Notes under the pieces: model-generated
What the model was told of the DNA's origin: nothing
The model's input: only the letters and a program-made list of their open reading frames with translations
The model's database searches: none
Part shown: positions 17,408 to 26,749 of the stretch, piece by piece
Layout of the letters: every line of letters begins with the position of its first letter
Position numbering within the stretch: position 1 is the stretch's first letter
Origin: Acidobacteriota bacterium
GTDB taxonomy: Bacteria > Acidobacteriota > Terriglobia > Terriglobales > Acidobacteriaceae
Assembly: GCA_021793405.1 (NCBI GenBank)
Contig: JAJYSV010000001.1
Span: 1-64,000, forward strand
Length of the DNA: 64,000 bases
Reading direction: 5' to 3'
Program-made: the position numbers and the translations under genes

Positions 17408-19366
17408 ATGAGTTCCAGGAAACGCAAATCCGCGTCCAAGAGCGTCGCGCCAGAGTCGCCAGGAACTTCGTCCAAGAACGCTCCTTTGACTCAAAAGCCC
17501 TTGGCGCAGCCATCTACCGGAGTGCCGAGGGAAATAGCCGAGTCGAAATCCGCTGTCGAGCCGCACGCGTTTGAGGGCGACTATCGCCCCGCGTCCGCCG
17601 AGCCGACGCGTACCGAACCCAGAATCGATTCCCTGCAGATCGACTTCCTGACCCGGCTTGCAGACGCGCTGAATACCACACTGGACTTGCAAACGCTGTT
17701 GCATCGCGTGGCGGACCTAGTGCGCGCCGTCATCGACTACCGGATCTTTGCGATTCTGCTGTTGAACGATCGCACCAATGAACTGCGCATACGCTTCCAG
17801 ATCGGCCACTCCGCCGAGATAGAGCGGCTGCGAATTCGAATGGGCGAAGGCGTCGTGGGACAAGTGGCGGAACGCCGGGAAGCGATGCTGATCAACGATG
17901 TGAGCGTGCTTTCCAACTATATCGACGCCAATTCCGAAGTACGTTCGGAACTGGCGGTGCCGCTGGTGTCCAAGAATCGCGTCATTGGCGTCATCGATAT
18001 TCAGTCGGAGCAAACCAACTATTTCCGTCCGGAGCATTTGCACCTGCTGCAACTGACGGCCTCTCGCGTAGCCATTGCGGTGGAGAACGCGCGGCTGTAC
18101 ACGCGCATCTCGCGACAGGCGCAGACGCTGGAATTGCTGCATGAAATCAGCCGCGAGCTTACCTCGATTCTGGACCCGGAGCAGTTGCTGGAGAGGGTTG
18201 GGAAGTTGTTGCAGCGCGTGATTCCTTACCAGATGTTCGCCATCTGGATGCTGGATGACAAGCGCAACATGCTGATCCACCGCTTCTCGATTCGATTCGG
18301 CAAAACGGACAGCTCATTTTCCGAGCCGGTGCCAATCCAACGCGGTCTGATCGGCGCCGCGGTCAGCACCCGGCAGACGATTACGGTTGGGGACGTGCGG
18401 CACGATGCGCGGTATATTCTTGTGCATGCGGAAACACGCTCCGAGATGGCGGTGCCTCTGATCTACAAAGGCAAGGTGCTGGGGGTGCTGGACCTGGAAC
18501 ATACGCGGCCAAACTTCTTTACCGACGACCATGTCCATGCGGTCAGCACGTTGGCCTCGCAGTTGGCGATTGCCCTAGAAAATGCCGGTCTGTATCAGCG
18601 CCTGGCGCAGGAGGAACAGCGCCTTGAGGAAGATTTGGCGATGGCGCGCAAGGTGCAGTTTCGCCTGATGCCGCAGAGCGTGCCAGTGCCCGTCCACGCC
18701 GAACTGGCGGCGCGTTTTGTGCCGGCGCGCACCATTGGCGGCGACCTGTACGACTTCCTTGACTATGGCGACGGACGCACCGCCATCGTGCTGGGGGATG
18801 TGAGCGGCAAAGCGGCCGCGGCCGCTCTGTATGCGGCGCTGGTCAGCGGCATCATGCGTTCGCTGGCGGCGCAGCGACCTTCCCCGGCGCAGATGCTGGC
18901 GGCGCTGAACGAGCAACTCCAGGAGAGAAAACTCGACGCGCAATACGTCACGCTGCTGTTCGCAATTTGGAACGACAACGACAAGACCCTGCAGGTTGCA
19001 AATGCGGGCGGGTGTCAGCCGCTGTTTTGCCGCGCCAAAGGGGTGGAACCGATCCAGGCGACCGGCATTCCGCTGGGCATGTTTACCGACGTCGAATATG
19101 AAGAATTCACTTTGTCTACGCAGCCCGGCGACACGATCGTATTTTATTCCGACGGCATGATCGACGCGGAAAACGATCAGAATGAAATGTTCGACATGGA
19201 ACGGTTGACGGCGGTTCTGGAAGAACATCGTCGCTGCTCGGCTGCCACTATGGTCAGCAATATCCTGAAGGCGGTGTCAGACTTTCAGGGGCCGGTGGAA
19301 CATTTCGACGACGAAACCGTGATTGCGCTGCGTGTGATCGACCCGAAGAAACCGGTGAAGTGCTGA
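17408..19366 (+). CDS. GAF-GAF-PP2C (RsbU/SpoIIE-type) serine phosphatase
   Basis: A 652-residue cytoplasmic signalling protein. Residues 1-75 form a disordered Ser/Pro/Lys-rich tail, followed by two GAF sensor domains (about 85-230 and 245-395), a coiled-coil linker (LYQRLAQEEQRLEEDLAMAR) and a PPM/SpoIIE phosphatase domain (about 430-650). Metal-binding blocks are GGDLYDF, LGDVSGKA, FYSDGMIDAEN and a C-terminal DDETV. Such proteins dephosphorylate anti-anti-sigma factors in partner-switching pathways. No anti-sigma or STAS gene lies nearby, so its partner is unknown. The ATG at 17408 was chosen; the frame extends upstream into deoC without family similarity. Confidence 0.9.
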   Translation: MSSRKRKSASKSVAPESPGTSSKNAPLTQKPLAQPSTGVPREIAESKSAVEPHAFEGDYRPASAEPTRTEPRIDSLQIDFLTRLADALNTTLDLQTLLHRVADLVRAVIDYRIFAILLLNDRTNELRIRFQIGHSAEIERLRIRMGEGVVGQVAERREAMLINDVSVLSNYIDANSEVRSELAVPLVSKNRVIGVIDIQSEQTNYFRPEHLHLLQLTASRVAIAVENARLYTRISRQAQTLELLHEISRELTSILDPEQLLERVGKLLQRVIPYQMFAIWMLDDKRNMLIHRFSIRFGKTDSSFSEPVPIQRGLIGAAVSTRQTITVGDVRHDARYILVHAETRSEMAVPLIYKGKVLGVLDLEHTRPNFFTDDHVHAVSTLASQLAIALENAGLYQRLAQEEQRLEEDLAMARKVQFRLMPQSVPVPVHAELAARFVPARTIGGDLYDFLDYGDGRTAIVLGDVSGKAAAAALYAALVSGIMRSLAAQRPSPAQMLAALNEQLQERKLDAQYVTLLFAIWNDNDKTLQVANAGGCQPLFCRAKGVEPIQATGIPLGMFTDVEYEEFTLSTQPGDTIVFYSDGMIDAENDQNEMFDMERLTAVLEEHRRCSAATMVSNILKAVSDFQGPVEHFDDETVIALRVIDPKKPVKC

Positions 19367-19381
19367 GCGCTGGGCCACTCG

Positions 19382-21475
19382 TCAGGCGCGCAAGAGAAAG
19401 CGGAAGCGCATATCTTCGCCATACCACATGATGTAATTCGTTCCCCAGGCGTTGTTGAACAGATTGCAATGCATACCGCTAGAAAGGTCCGGCTGGTCCT
19501 GGGAAAAATTCAGTGGAGACTTGCTGCCCATGGCGATCAGAGGCGCGTCCAGCGGTTCCACAGTGAAGGAACCGTCTTTGTCCGTGTAGCTGAAATGATT
19601 GGAAACCGCGTGCATCTGGCGGCCTCCGCCGCGGGCGACATCGAACGGCGACACCTGCTCGCCGGACTTTTCCAGCATCCATCCTTGCGGATTGGAAACG
19701 ACAGGATTGAAAGTAAGCCATAGCGATTCCGGCATCCGCGTGGCGGGCTTTTGCAGACAGTAGAAATTGAGATGAACAACCGGTTCCGCGTCTGGAAGCA
19801 GTAATTCAACATATATTTTTTTGGGAAATGCGGTGCGGCCGGACTGCTCCGCTTCCGCATCGCGAAGCTCCAGACGCCCAAGGAGACGATGCCCTTCGGC
19901 ATTTTTCTCTGCGCGCAGCTCGACCAAGGAGGGCAGCCAGTCCTGATTTTTCGCTCCGAAGCGTTCGATGTTGGGCTTTCCAAAATCTTTCTCAGCCCAG
20001 CTCGCCTGCATGACAAGATACTTCGCGCGGTACTCTGAGTAATCCTGCTGCGACAGTGTCTGATAGGAAAACAACGCCAGCGGATGATCGGGCGAGGCCC
20101 AGTCACGCCCGGACTTCTTATTGCGCAGGCGATGAATCGCTCCCGTCTTCGCGTCCACTTGAAGTATGAAATGCGGCGTCTCGATGTCCTGCCCCGCAGC
20201 CACGACCGAGCCACTCGGCATCTGCGGTTCTTTGGCTGCAAGGTTGCGCACCGCCTCCTCGGCCTGGCTGCGTAGCGGCGCGGGAAGCGCGGCAGTTCCA
20301 TCGAATAGATCTTTGCGCTTTTCTTCCCAACTGAACGCGACCACTTTGTAATTCTTCGTGTCCAGCATTTTCGCCAGGTCTTGCGGCGTGTAATGGTCGT
20401 AGTCGAGCCAGGTTTTGGTATCGGTTCCCCAGGTGTGCTCCGGCTCCAGAATCAGGCTCCGCATCAAGGCGATGTCGGTCGCATCGCCCGAATGGAATTT
20501 TCCCTGCGCAATCCAAGCCTGGCGGAGGCGGGCAACTTCGCGATACCTGGCAACCTTCAAGGGATCGCTCGACACGCCATAGATCCAAGTGTCGCCGATT
20601 TCCTGCGTGACGACCGGCAATTGATTGCGGTAGGGTTCGACTGCGTTAGCGATTTCCGTGAGACCGCAGGCGACAATTTCAGCGTTGGGAAACATGTGGC
20701 CGAGTCCCGAGTAGATGCCGACGATTTCATTCGGCGCGTTGGGACCGCTGTTGTCGCCTCGCACCGCGATGACAATTGCGAGGTCCGTGCCCGGCACCTG
20801 CGTGACGGTTCCATAGCCCTGGTGATACATGACGACGAGCGAAGAACCGCGCGTATCCTTCCAAAGAAATAGCGGAGGGACCTCTGCCCGCCTGCTGGCG
20901 TCGTTCACGCCAATATCGAGAAACTTGACGCCTTGCGAAGCAATGGGAGCGATTAAACCGCGCGTGTGTCCAGGTACATCGGTCATTTTGGCGCCGGTGG
21001 TGGTGCGCCCAAAACGGCGGTCGAGGGACTTCGACAAAGCGATGCTGCCGGAAATCATCGAGGCGTCCATCATCTCGGTCTGCCAATTCAAGGGGATCGC
21101 GTGCCAGGCGATATCGCCGGCGGCAATGGCCTGCTCCATTTGGCGGCGGTCGGCGGCGGAGGCCTGCTCCAGATACTCGTACAGCAGCCATGAGCCCGTG
21201 GTCCAAACATAGCGGGGGCCACCGGTGCGGCGCATGTCGGCGGCGACGCGAATCGCATCCGGAAAATAGACGGAGAAATACCAGTCGATGACGGCCTTCT
21301 GCGTGGAGATAAAGCCAGCATCGAAATGGCATTTGAACATGATCAGGACGCGCTTCACGCCCAGCTTGGGCGTGGGGGCGTAGGGGTCTGGAGGAATCGC
21401 GAAGGACGTTCCCTGGCCCAGTACGGACGCTCCGCCCAATGCCACTACCGACTTGATGAAATCGCGACGCTGCAT
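19382..21475 (-). CDS. Tat-exported DUF5054-like / glycoside hydrolase-38-like protein
   Basis: A 697-residue protein with a twin-arginine signal (QRRDFIKSVVALGG). The N-terminal half resembles a GH38/57-type barrel: FKCHFDAGF near residue 50 recalls the H.D.G metal motif of alpha-mannosidases, and GHTRGLIAPIASQGVKFLDI and WGTDTKTWLDYDHYTP fit DUF5054 proteins. The C-terminal half is a beta-rich domain (about 420-697), as in mannosidase-like enzymes. Carbohydrate processing outside the cytoplasm is the likely role; the substrate is unknown. It converges with the GAF-PP2C gene (15-base gap). Confidence 0.75.
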   Translation of the reverse strand: MQRRDFIKSVVALGGASVLGQGTSFAIPPDPYAPTPKLGVKRVLIMFKCHFDAGFISTQKAVIDWYFSVYFPDAIRVAADMRRTGGPRYVWTTGSWLLYEYLEQASAADRRQMEQAIAAGDIAWHAIPLNWQTEMMDASMISGSIALSKSLDRRFGRTTTGAKMTDVPGHTRGLIAPIASQGVKFLDIGVNDASRRAEVPPLFLWKDTRGSSLVVMYHQGYGTVTQVPGTDLAIVIAVRGDNSGPNAPNEIVGIYSGLGHMFPNAEIVACGLTEIANAVEPYRNQLPVVTQEIGDTWIYGVSSDPLKVARYREVARLRQAWIAQGKFHSGDATDIALMRSLILEPEHTWGTDTKTWLDYDHYTPQDLAKMLDTKNYKVVAFSWEEKRKDLFDGTAALPAPLRSQAEEAVRNLAAKEPQMPSGSVVAAGQDIETPHFILQVDAKTGAIHRLRNKKSGRDWASPDHPLALFSYQTLSQQDYSEYRAKYLVMQASWAEKDFGKPNIERFGAKNQDWLPSLVELRAEKNAEGHRLLGRLELRDAEAEQSGRTAFPKKIYVELLLPDAEPVVHLNFYCLQKPATRMPESLWLTFNPVVSNPQGWMLEKSGEQVSPFDVARGGGRQMHAVSNHFSYTDKDGSFTVEPLDAPLIAMGSKSPLNFSQDQPDLSSGMHCNLFNNAWGTNYIMWYGEDMRFRFLLRA

Positions 21476-21564
21476 GTATCCGCCTATGAATTTTGAAGTT
21501 GGAAAGGCAGGATCATTCTACACACATCTCCATCGCGCGGATTGGAACTGCGGGAACTGAATCT

Positions 21565-22323
21565 TCAGTTCGCCTGGGCGTTGGATTCTGTCGCACCGTT
21601 GGCGACTGGCGGGGAGGCGGGAGCTTTCGGCGACAGCTTGCGCAGACGATGCAGTTCCTGAGTGAGGAGATCGCGTTGGGTGGGATTCACGCTGGGCAAT
21701 TGCAGATAAATTTCCAGCTGGTCGGCGGCGCGCGCGCTATCGCCCATAGCGAGCAACACGCTGGCCCGCAGCAGATGCAGCGGAGCGAAATTGGACGGCG
21801 CGGAGACAGCGGCGCGATTGGTCCAATCGAAACATTGTTGCAGATGCTGCTGGCCAGCCTCTGCCTGCGCCCACTGATAGGCGACCTGCCAGGTTTCCTG
21901 ATCTTGCGGGCTGACGTGGCCGAGCGCAGCGGCGGCATCGGAATACTTGGCGAGGTAGTTGTCGGCGGTGGCCAGAATCACCCAGGCTTTTTCATCTGCG
22001 GGATCAATCTGCAGGGCTTGGGTGGCTTCCGCTCGCGCACGATCAAACTGCTGCTGCTTTGATGCGGCGGTGGACGCCAGCGCCGCGGCGTCGGCAAACT
22101 TCTTGTCAATTTGCAGGGCACGCATCGCATCTTTTTCGGCGGGAATGGCATGGCCCTGATGCAGTTCCTTCACCGCGCGATCGTAGAGTTGCATGGCTTC
22201 GGGCTGGATTCCGGATTCCGTCAGCGCTGTGCCGACGTTCTGCGCCAATGCCGGGGGAAGCAACAGGCAACCCAGCCCGATGGCGACTGCAATTCCCGCT
22301 TTAAACCCATTGATTTTCAGCAT
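21565..22323 (-). CDS. Exported TPR-repeat protein
   Basis: A 252-residue product. A signal peptide (residues about 1-28, GIAVAIGLGCLLLPPALAQ) is followed by TPR-like helical repeats (AVKELHQGHAIPAEKDAMRA, AEATQALQIDPADEKAWVIL, RAADQLEIYLQL) and an Ala/Pro tail. GAGGTAGCC precedes the ATG. The gene lies 89 bases upstream of the DUF5054-like gene on the same strand, so co-transcription is possible. The exact function is unknown. Confidence 0.78.
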   Translation of the reverse strand: MLKINGFKAGIAVAIGLGCLLLPPALAQNVGTALTESGIQPEAMQLYDRAVKELHQGHAIPAEKDAMRALQIDKKFADAAALASTAASKQQQFDRARAEATQALQIDPADEKAWVILATADNYLAKYSDAAAALGHVSPQDQETWQVAYQWAQAEAGQQHLQQCFDWTNRAAVSAPSNFAPLHLLRASVLLAMGDSARAADQLEIYLQLPSVNPTQRDLLTQELHRLRKLSPKAPASPPVANGATESNAQAN

Positions 22324-22556
22324 GGCTACCTCGATATAGGCGACTCAGGTCTGTTTGCGCGCCGTTTGCGCGCCGCTGAGTCTTGCTGTTTTCATGGTGC
22401 TGCGGTCGCGCGAGATTCCCACGAAAGAATCCACTCGCGGTACGATGAGATTTCCGGTTTGGATCAGCCGTCCTGAAATGGAACGTCCGCGGAGGAAAGT
22501 GAAAATCTTTTCGGACACCGGCAGGCTGTGGCTGAAAATTTGAAGGAGAAATTTCT

Positions 22557-23882
22557 TTGTCGCACATGAAGTCATCCGCTTCGGCATTCTCCGGTTCGAC
22601 GCGCGTCGTTACTCCCGCAGGCAATGTCGCAGGGAGCCTGCGACTGCCCGGGGACAAAAGTATTTCCCATCGCTATGCCATGTTGGCTGGGTTCGCTGAA
22701 GGCATTTCACACCTGACTAATTTTTCCAGCGGCGCCGACCCGCACAGCACGCTCGCATGTATGCAGCAGCTGGGCGCAGGCGTCGAACGCGGGGAGAATG
22801 GCGTCTTCACCGTGACGGGATGCGCCGGCAGTTTTCAAGCGCCGCAAGCTGCTCTCGACTGCGGCAACTCCGGCTCGACGATGCGGATGCTGGCGGGCCT
22901 ATTGGCGGCGCAGCCGTTCACGAGCACGCTGGTGGGGGACACCTCCCTGAGCCGACGACCGATGGAGCGCATCCGCATGCCGCTGACAGCGATGGGGGCG
23001 AAACTCGATTTAACGGAGGGGCATGCGCCGGTCACGATCCATGGTGGTCCGCTGCGCGGTCTGGACTATCGGACGCCCATCGCCAGCGCGCAGGTGAAGA
23101 CCTGCCTGCTGTTTGCCGGACTGCAGGCGAGCGGCACCACCCAGGTACATGAGTCGGTGCATACGCGGGACCACGGCGAGTTGGCGCTGCGCGCGTTTGG
23201 CGCCGAGGTGGAGCGGAGCAAACTGACGGTCAGCATCCAGGGCGGGCAGAAGCTGCATGGAATCGATGCGAGCGTGCCGGGCGATTTGTCCTCGGCTGCA
23301 TTTTTTCTTTGTGCAGCGGCATTATTTCCAGAGTCGAACCTGGTGCTGGACGGGGTGGGCATGAATCCCACGCGTGCCAGCCTGCTGGATGTGTTGCGCG
23401 GTCTGGGGGTGCGGCTGAATGTGCTGGAACTGAGCGAGCAGCACGCGGAACTGGTGGGCACGCTGCAAGTGCTGGGAAATCCGGGAGGGTTGCAAGGCGC
23501 GGAGATCAGCGGAGCGCTGTCGGCGCAACTGATCGATGAATTGCCGGTGCTGGCGGCGATCGCTCCTTATACGCGCGATGGGATTCGCATCCGCGATGCG
23601 CGCGAATTGCGGGTGAAGGAATCGGACCGGATTGCGCTGGTCGCGCAAAATCTTCGCGCCATGGGAGCGCAGGTGGAGGAGTTCGAAGATGGGCTGGACG
23701 TGCCTGGCGGTCAGACGCTGCACGGCGCGGGGATCGATGCCGGCGATGACCATCGCATCGCGATGGCGTTTGCCGTGGCAGCATTGCGCGCCGTGGGAGA
23801 TACGCAGATTCATGGAGCGGAGTCGGCGGCAATTTCCTTCCCTGAGTTTTTTGAATTTCTCGATCGCATCACGGAGCGATAG
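22557..23882 (+). CDS. aroA: 3-phosphoshikimate 1-carboxyvinyltransferase (EPSP synthase)
   Basis: Sixth step of the shikimate pathway: shikimate-3-phosphate plus PEP gives EPSP. The 441-residue protein has PGDKSISHR (32-39), CGNSGSTMRMLAG (about 102-114), and RVKESDRIALVAQ and DDHRIAMAFA near the C-terminus. A TTG start at 22557 is supported by AAGGAG eight bases upstream; the ATG at 22566 has no comparable site. It is a monocistronic plus-strand gene convergent with the TolC-family gene. Glyphosate class cannot be decided by eye. Confidence 0.95.
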   Translation: MSHMKSSASAFSGSTRVVTPAGNVAGSLRLPGDKSISHRYAMLAGFAEGISHLTNFSSGADPHSTLACMQQLGAGVERGENGVFTVTGCAGSFQAPQAALDCGNSGSTMRMLAGLLAAQPFTSTLVGDTSLSRRPMERIRMPLTAMGAKLDLTEGHAPVTIHGGPLRGLDYRTPIASAQVKTCLLFAGLQASGTTQVHESVHTRDHGELALRAFGAEVERSKLTVSIQGGQKLHGIDASVPGDLSSAAFFLCAAALFPESNLVLDGVGMNPTRASLLDVLRGLGVRLNVLELSEQHAELVGTLQVLGNPGGLQGAEISGALSAQLIDELPVLAAIAPYTRDGIRIRDARELRVKESDRIALVAQNLRAMGAQVEEFEDGLDVPGGQTLHGAGIDAGDDHRIAMAFAVAALRAVGDTQIHGAESAAISFPEFFEFLDRITER

Positions 23883-23983
23883 CGCTCCTTTCATCGATCC
23901 GCATTCTATACAACGGAAGAACGGCTCTACGAACATTTTTACTGTTACTGTGAACTCTCGAAGTTCAAGATGAGGCACATTCC

Positions 23984-26215
23984 TTATGGCGTTTGACCGG
24001 GACCCAATGGCTCCGGCTTGGCTTCCGGTTGTGGCGCTTGCAGGCCTGGCACCAGCGGCGCTTGAGAGATATTCCCCGTGGCCGCATCCGTGATGCTGAT
24101 GCCATATTTCTCGAGCGTATCGGCAACGAGTTGGGAAAGCGCCGCGCGGTCCACGGCGTAGTTGGTTTGAGCGGCGATCAAGTTATCCTGAGCGGTTTCA
24201 TAATTGCGGGTCTGCGACAGAACGTTGGCAGTGGTGGATGCGCCCAGGTGGTATTTCTTCTGCTCGGCATCCAGGCTTTGCACCGCATATTGCAGACTGG
24301 CCTCGACGGACTGAACCTGGGCGCGGTCATTCTGCAGCGCATAGAGCTGGTTGACGACCTGCATCCGCAGTTGCACATACAACTGCTGCAGCCGCATTTG
24401 GGACTGGCGGTACTCAATCTGCGCTCGCTCCTCCTGCGCCTGCGCCTGACGGTTGCGGAGGGGCACGGTGAAGTTGAAGCCGACTCCTTTATTGGACCCG
24501 GAGCTGTTGAACAGATTGCCGACCACAGTGGAGTAAGGGATGCTGATCCCGGGGACGCCGGCGCACGGATCGAAGCCGAGAGATGGAATCAGTCCGCAGG
24601 TGATAAGCGGGTTCTTCGATCCACCGATGGCCTCGGCCCCATAAAAGCCATACACGTCCAGCACAGGCAGCAGCGCGTTCTTTACGGACTTGAGCGTAAT
24701 CTCCTGGTTCTTGAGACTCAGCAGCGCCTCCTGCACGTTCGGACTGTCGGCGTCGGCCTCCTGGACCAATTCGTCGACGGACTTGTCTTCCTCGGGTGTC
24801 CGCATCAGGGACACGCGGTCGGTGGGAACGATGGGAGCGGAAGAAAAGATGGGATCGTCGAGGTTCCGCGCGACGGCCTGCTTCATGATCAGTTGCTGAT
24901 ATTCGAGCTTGGTCCTCGAACTGGTCAGGGCCTGCTGATCGCTGGCAACCTGGGCCCGGGCATTGACGACATCGAGCGGCGCCAGGGTACCGATCTGCAA
25001 TTGCTTCTGATCGTCGGAAAGCAACTGGGTGGATTGCTTCAGAGCGCCTTCCTTGGCTTTTTCATCCTGATAGGCGCCGACCAGGCCCCAATAGATGTTT
25101 TCGATCTGATCGATGGTATAGAGCAATTGCGCACGAAAGGCAACATCGGTAATGCGACGATTGTTCTTCGTGATCGCGATGTAGCGTCCGTTCACCGACC
25201 ATCCAAAGCCTTGCAGCAGGTGTTGCGTGATCTGGGCGTTGAAGGTCGACGTGATCGCAGGGCTGTAGAAGTTGCCAAATATAGAGTTCATGTCGCTGGT
25301 GCTGCGGATGTTGTTGAAAGTGATGGCCATCGTTTCACCCGGCAGAAACCCTTGCGAGTAATTGAAGTTGTATTCATTCGTGTTCGAATTGAGTTGGAAT
25401 GTGCCGGTAAGAAACTTGGATGTCTGTGGAATATATGCTCGAGCCAGTTGCACGGTACCGGAGACGACCGGATCAAGCGGTTCCAATGGCACATCCAGCG
25501 GACCCGCACCCAGTGTGGAAGAGGTGATTCCGTTGGGACCAGAGGCGGCGCCTCCCGCGCCGACGGAGGTACCGCCTGGACCTCCTCCCGATGCGCCCGC
25601 CGTCTGAATCGTGGTGGAGGAAGTGGAGCCGGTCGAACTGCTGGCGCTGGTGGCTCCCGTCGTGGCGGCGGGAGAGGAACTGGCCACCGGGCTGGTGCTG
25701 CCGCCCAGTGTTCCTGTCACCAGGCCGGTATTCACGCCCAGGTAGGAAAGGCCGGAGCGGGCACGCAGAAGATCGGTGTCCGCGATGTCGAGATTGTAGC
25801 GGGCGATGGCGATATCGAAGTTATTCTGGAGCGCCAGCAGGATGGCGTCGTCCAGGCTGAGATAGATTTTTCCATCCTTATACAGTGAGTCGAGCAAAGA
25901 GCTGTTGCTCAACCGAGGGGGCGGCACCGTTGTGTGCGTATAGACGGAAAACGGATTGGGAAGCTGCGATTTTCCCCTGGAAAAATCCTGACTGGTCGGG
26001 CGAAGCGCATAGGGCTCACTAGCGATGGGTTGCGGCGGGTTGGGGGTGGCGACGGTCGCCGCCGCGACAGCCGGAGCATTGGGTACCGGCTGCGTTGTGC
26101 TCGCCTGCGGCGCGGCATTGTTCGAATCCCTGGACTGAGCGCCGGCCAGGGGCGCCACCAGATTGAACAGCATCAACCCGGCAACCAATGCACTCTGGAG
26201 ATCCTTCGTCTTCAC
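23984..26215 (-). CDS. TolC-family outer membrane efflux protein
   Basis: A 743-residue product from a GTG start (AAGGTAGG upstream). It has a signal peptide (LVAGLMLFNLVAPLAGAQS), a Pro/Ala/Thr-rich segment, and a first outer-membrane-efflux repeat (YLSLDDAILLALQNNFDIAI, around 115). A Gly/Ser/Thr-rich low-complexity insertion of about 80 residues (175-250) follows. Then come long coiled-coil helices typical of TolC (LSDDQKQLQIGTLAPLDVVN; SLDAEQKKYHLGASTTANVL). It is longer than typical TolC proteins because of the insertion. No inner-membrane pump gene lies adjacent, so its transport partner is unknown. Confidence 0.85.
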   Translation of the reverse strand: MKTKDLQSALVAGLMLFNLVAPLAGAQSRDSNNAAPQASTTQPVPNAPAVAAATVATPNPPQPIASEPYALRPTSQDFSRGKSQLPNPFSVYTHTTVPPPRLSNSSLLDSLYKDGKIYLSLDDAILLALQNNFDIAIARYNLDIADTDLLRARSGLSYLGVNTGLVTGTLGGSTSPVASSSPAATTGATSASSSTGSTSSTTIQTAGASGGGPGGTSVGAGGAASGPNGITSSTLGAGPLDVPLEPLDPVVSGTVQLARAYIPQTSKFLTGTFQLNSNTNEYNFNYSQGFLPGETMAITFNNIRSTSDMNSIFGNFYSPAITSTFNAQITQHLLQGFGWSVNGRYIAITKNNRRITDVAFRAQLLYTIDQIENIYWGLVGAYQDEKAKEGALKQSTQLLSDDQKQLQIGTLAPLDVVNARAQVASDQQALTSSRTKLEYQQLIMKQAVARNLDDPIFSSAPIVPTDRVSLMRTPEEDKSVDELVQEADADSPNVQEALLSLKNQEITLKSVKNALLPVLDVYGFYGAEAIGGSKNPLITCGLIPSLGFDPCAGVPGISIPYSTVVGNLFNSSGSNKGVGFNFTVPLRNRQAQAQEERAQIEYRQSQMRLQQLYVQLRMQVVNQLYALQNDRAQVQSVEASLQYAVQSLDAEQKKYHLGASTTANVLSQTRNYETAQDNLIAAQTNYAVDRAALSQLVADTLEKYGISITDAATGNISQAPLVPGLQAPQPEAKPEPLGPGQTP

Positions 26216-26749
26216 GTTTGCCTACCTTTTCTGTCCTCACCAAAATTTTCAGTCCAACGTAGCATGGCTATGCAAACGCCGATCGCGGCTCATAACGGAA
26301 CGAATCCTATGAACCAAGCGTGTTCAGCGATTCCACACAGTGATCGCAATGCATTCATACAGATGATTCGGAATGCCGTCCGGCTTCTGAATCTCTCTTC
26401 TAATTTTGCGGCGGAACCTACCGAGGCAGTGTTCGCCTGAAACGGGAAAAACAGCGAAGTGGGCTCATCTCGCATTCCGCGCGTTCTTTGGATTGGTTAC
26501 GAGATTGCGGGCTGGATGGTTCCCGTCGATCTTCTAGCAAAACATTTCCTCAAATCCGCCGCGAAGCTTTGCCAATCCCGGAACACACGACGACCGATGG
26601 TCCAAGCCACGAACACAGGCAGAATGCAGCCACGGCGCAGGTAAGTCTCTTCATCACGTGTAGTCTGCTAACGAGGATGAGTATATCGCAGCAGTCCGGG
26701 CCTCCGCGCCCCATGCTGCTGATGGAATGGCCCCAGCGAGAAGAGATGG
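26216..26749. other. Divergent intergenic region with no supported gene
   Basis: 534 bases between the TolC-family gene (minus) and truA (plus). It must contain both promoters. Only short overlapping frames are present. A 34-codon minus-strand frame (26550-26654) begins like a signal peptide (MKRLTCAVAAFCLCSWL) but has no ribosome binding site. No strong palindrome or repeat was seen. Confidence 0.4.

Noticed and set aside
23884-23983. TGAACT/AGTTCA hairpin between convergent aroA and TolC-family genes as a terminator
   Set aside because: Short stem and no T-run on either strand.
23993-25888. 631-codon plus-strand frame opposite the TolC-family gene
   Set aside because: Composition typical of antisense frames in GC-rich DNA; the TolC-family signatures on the minus strand are convincing.
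26550-26654. 34-codon minus-strand frame beginning like a signal peptide
   Set aside because: No ribosome binding site, stops after the hydrophobic part, and no conserved pattern; could still be a decayed gene.
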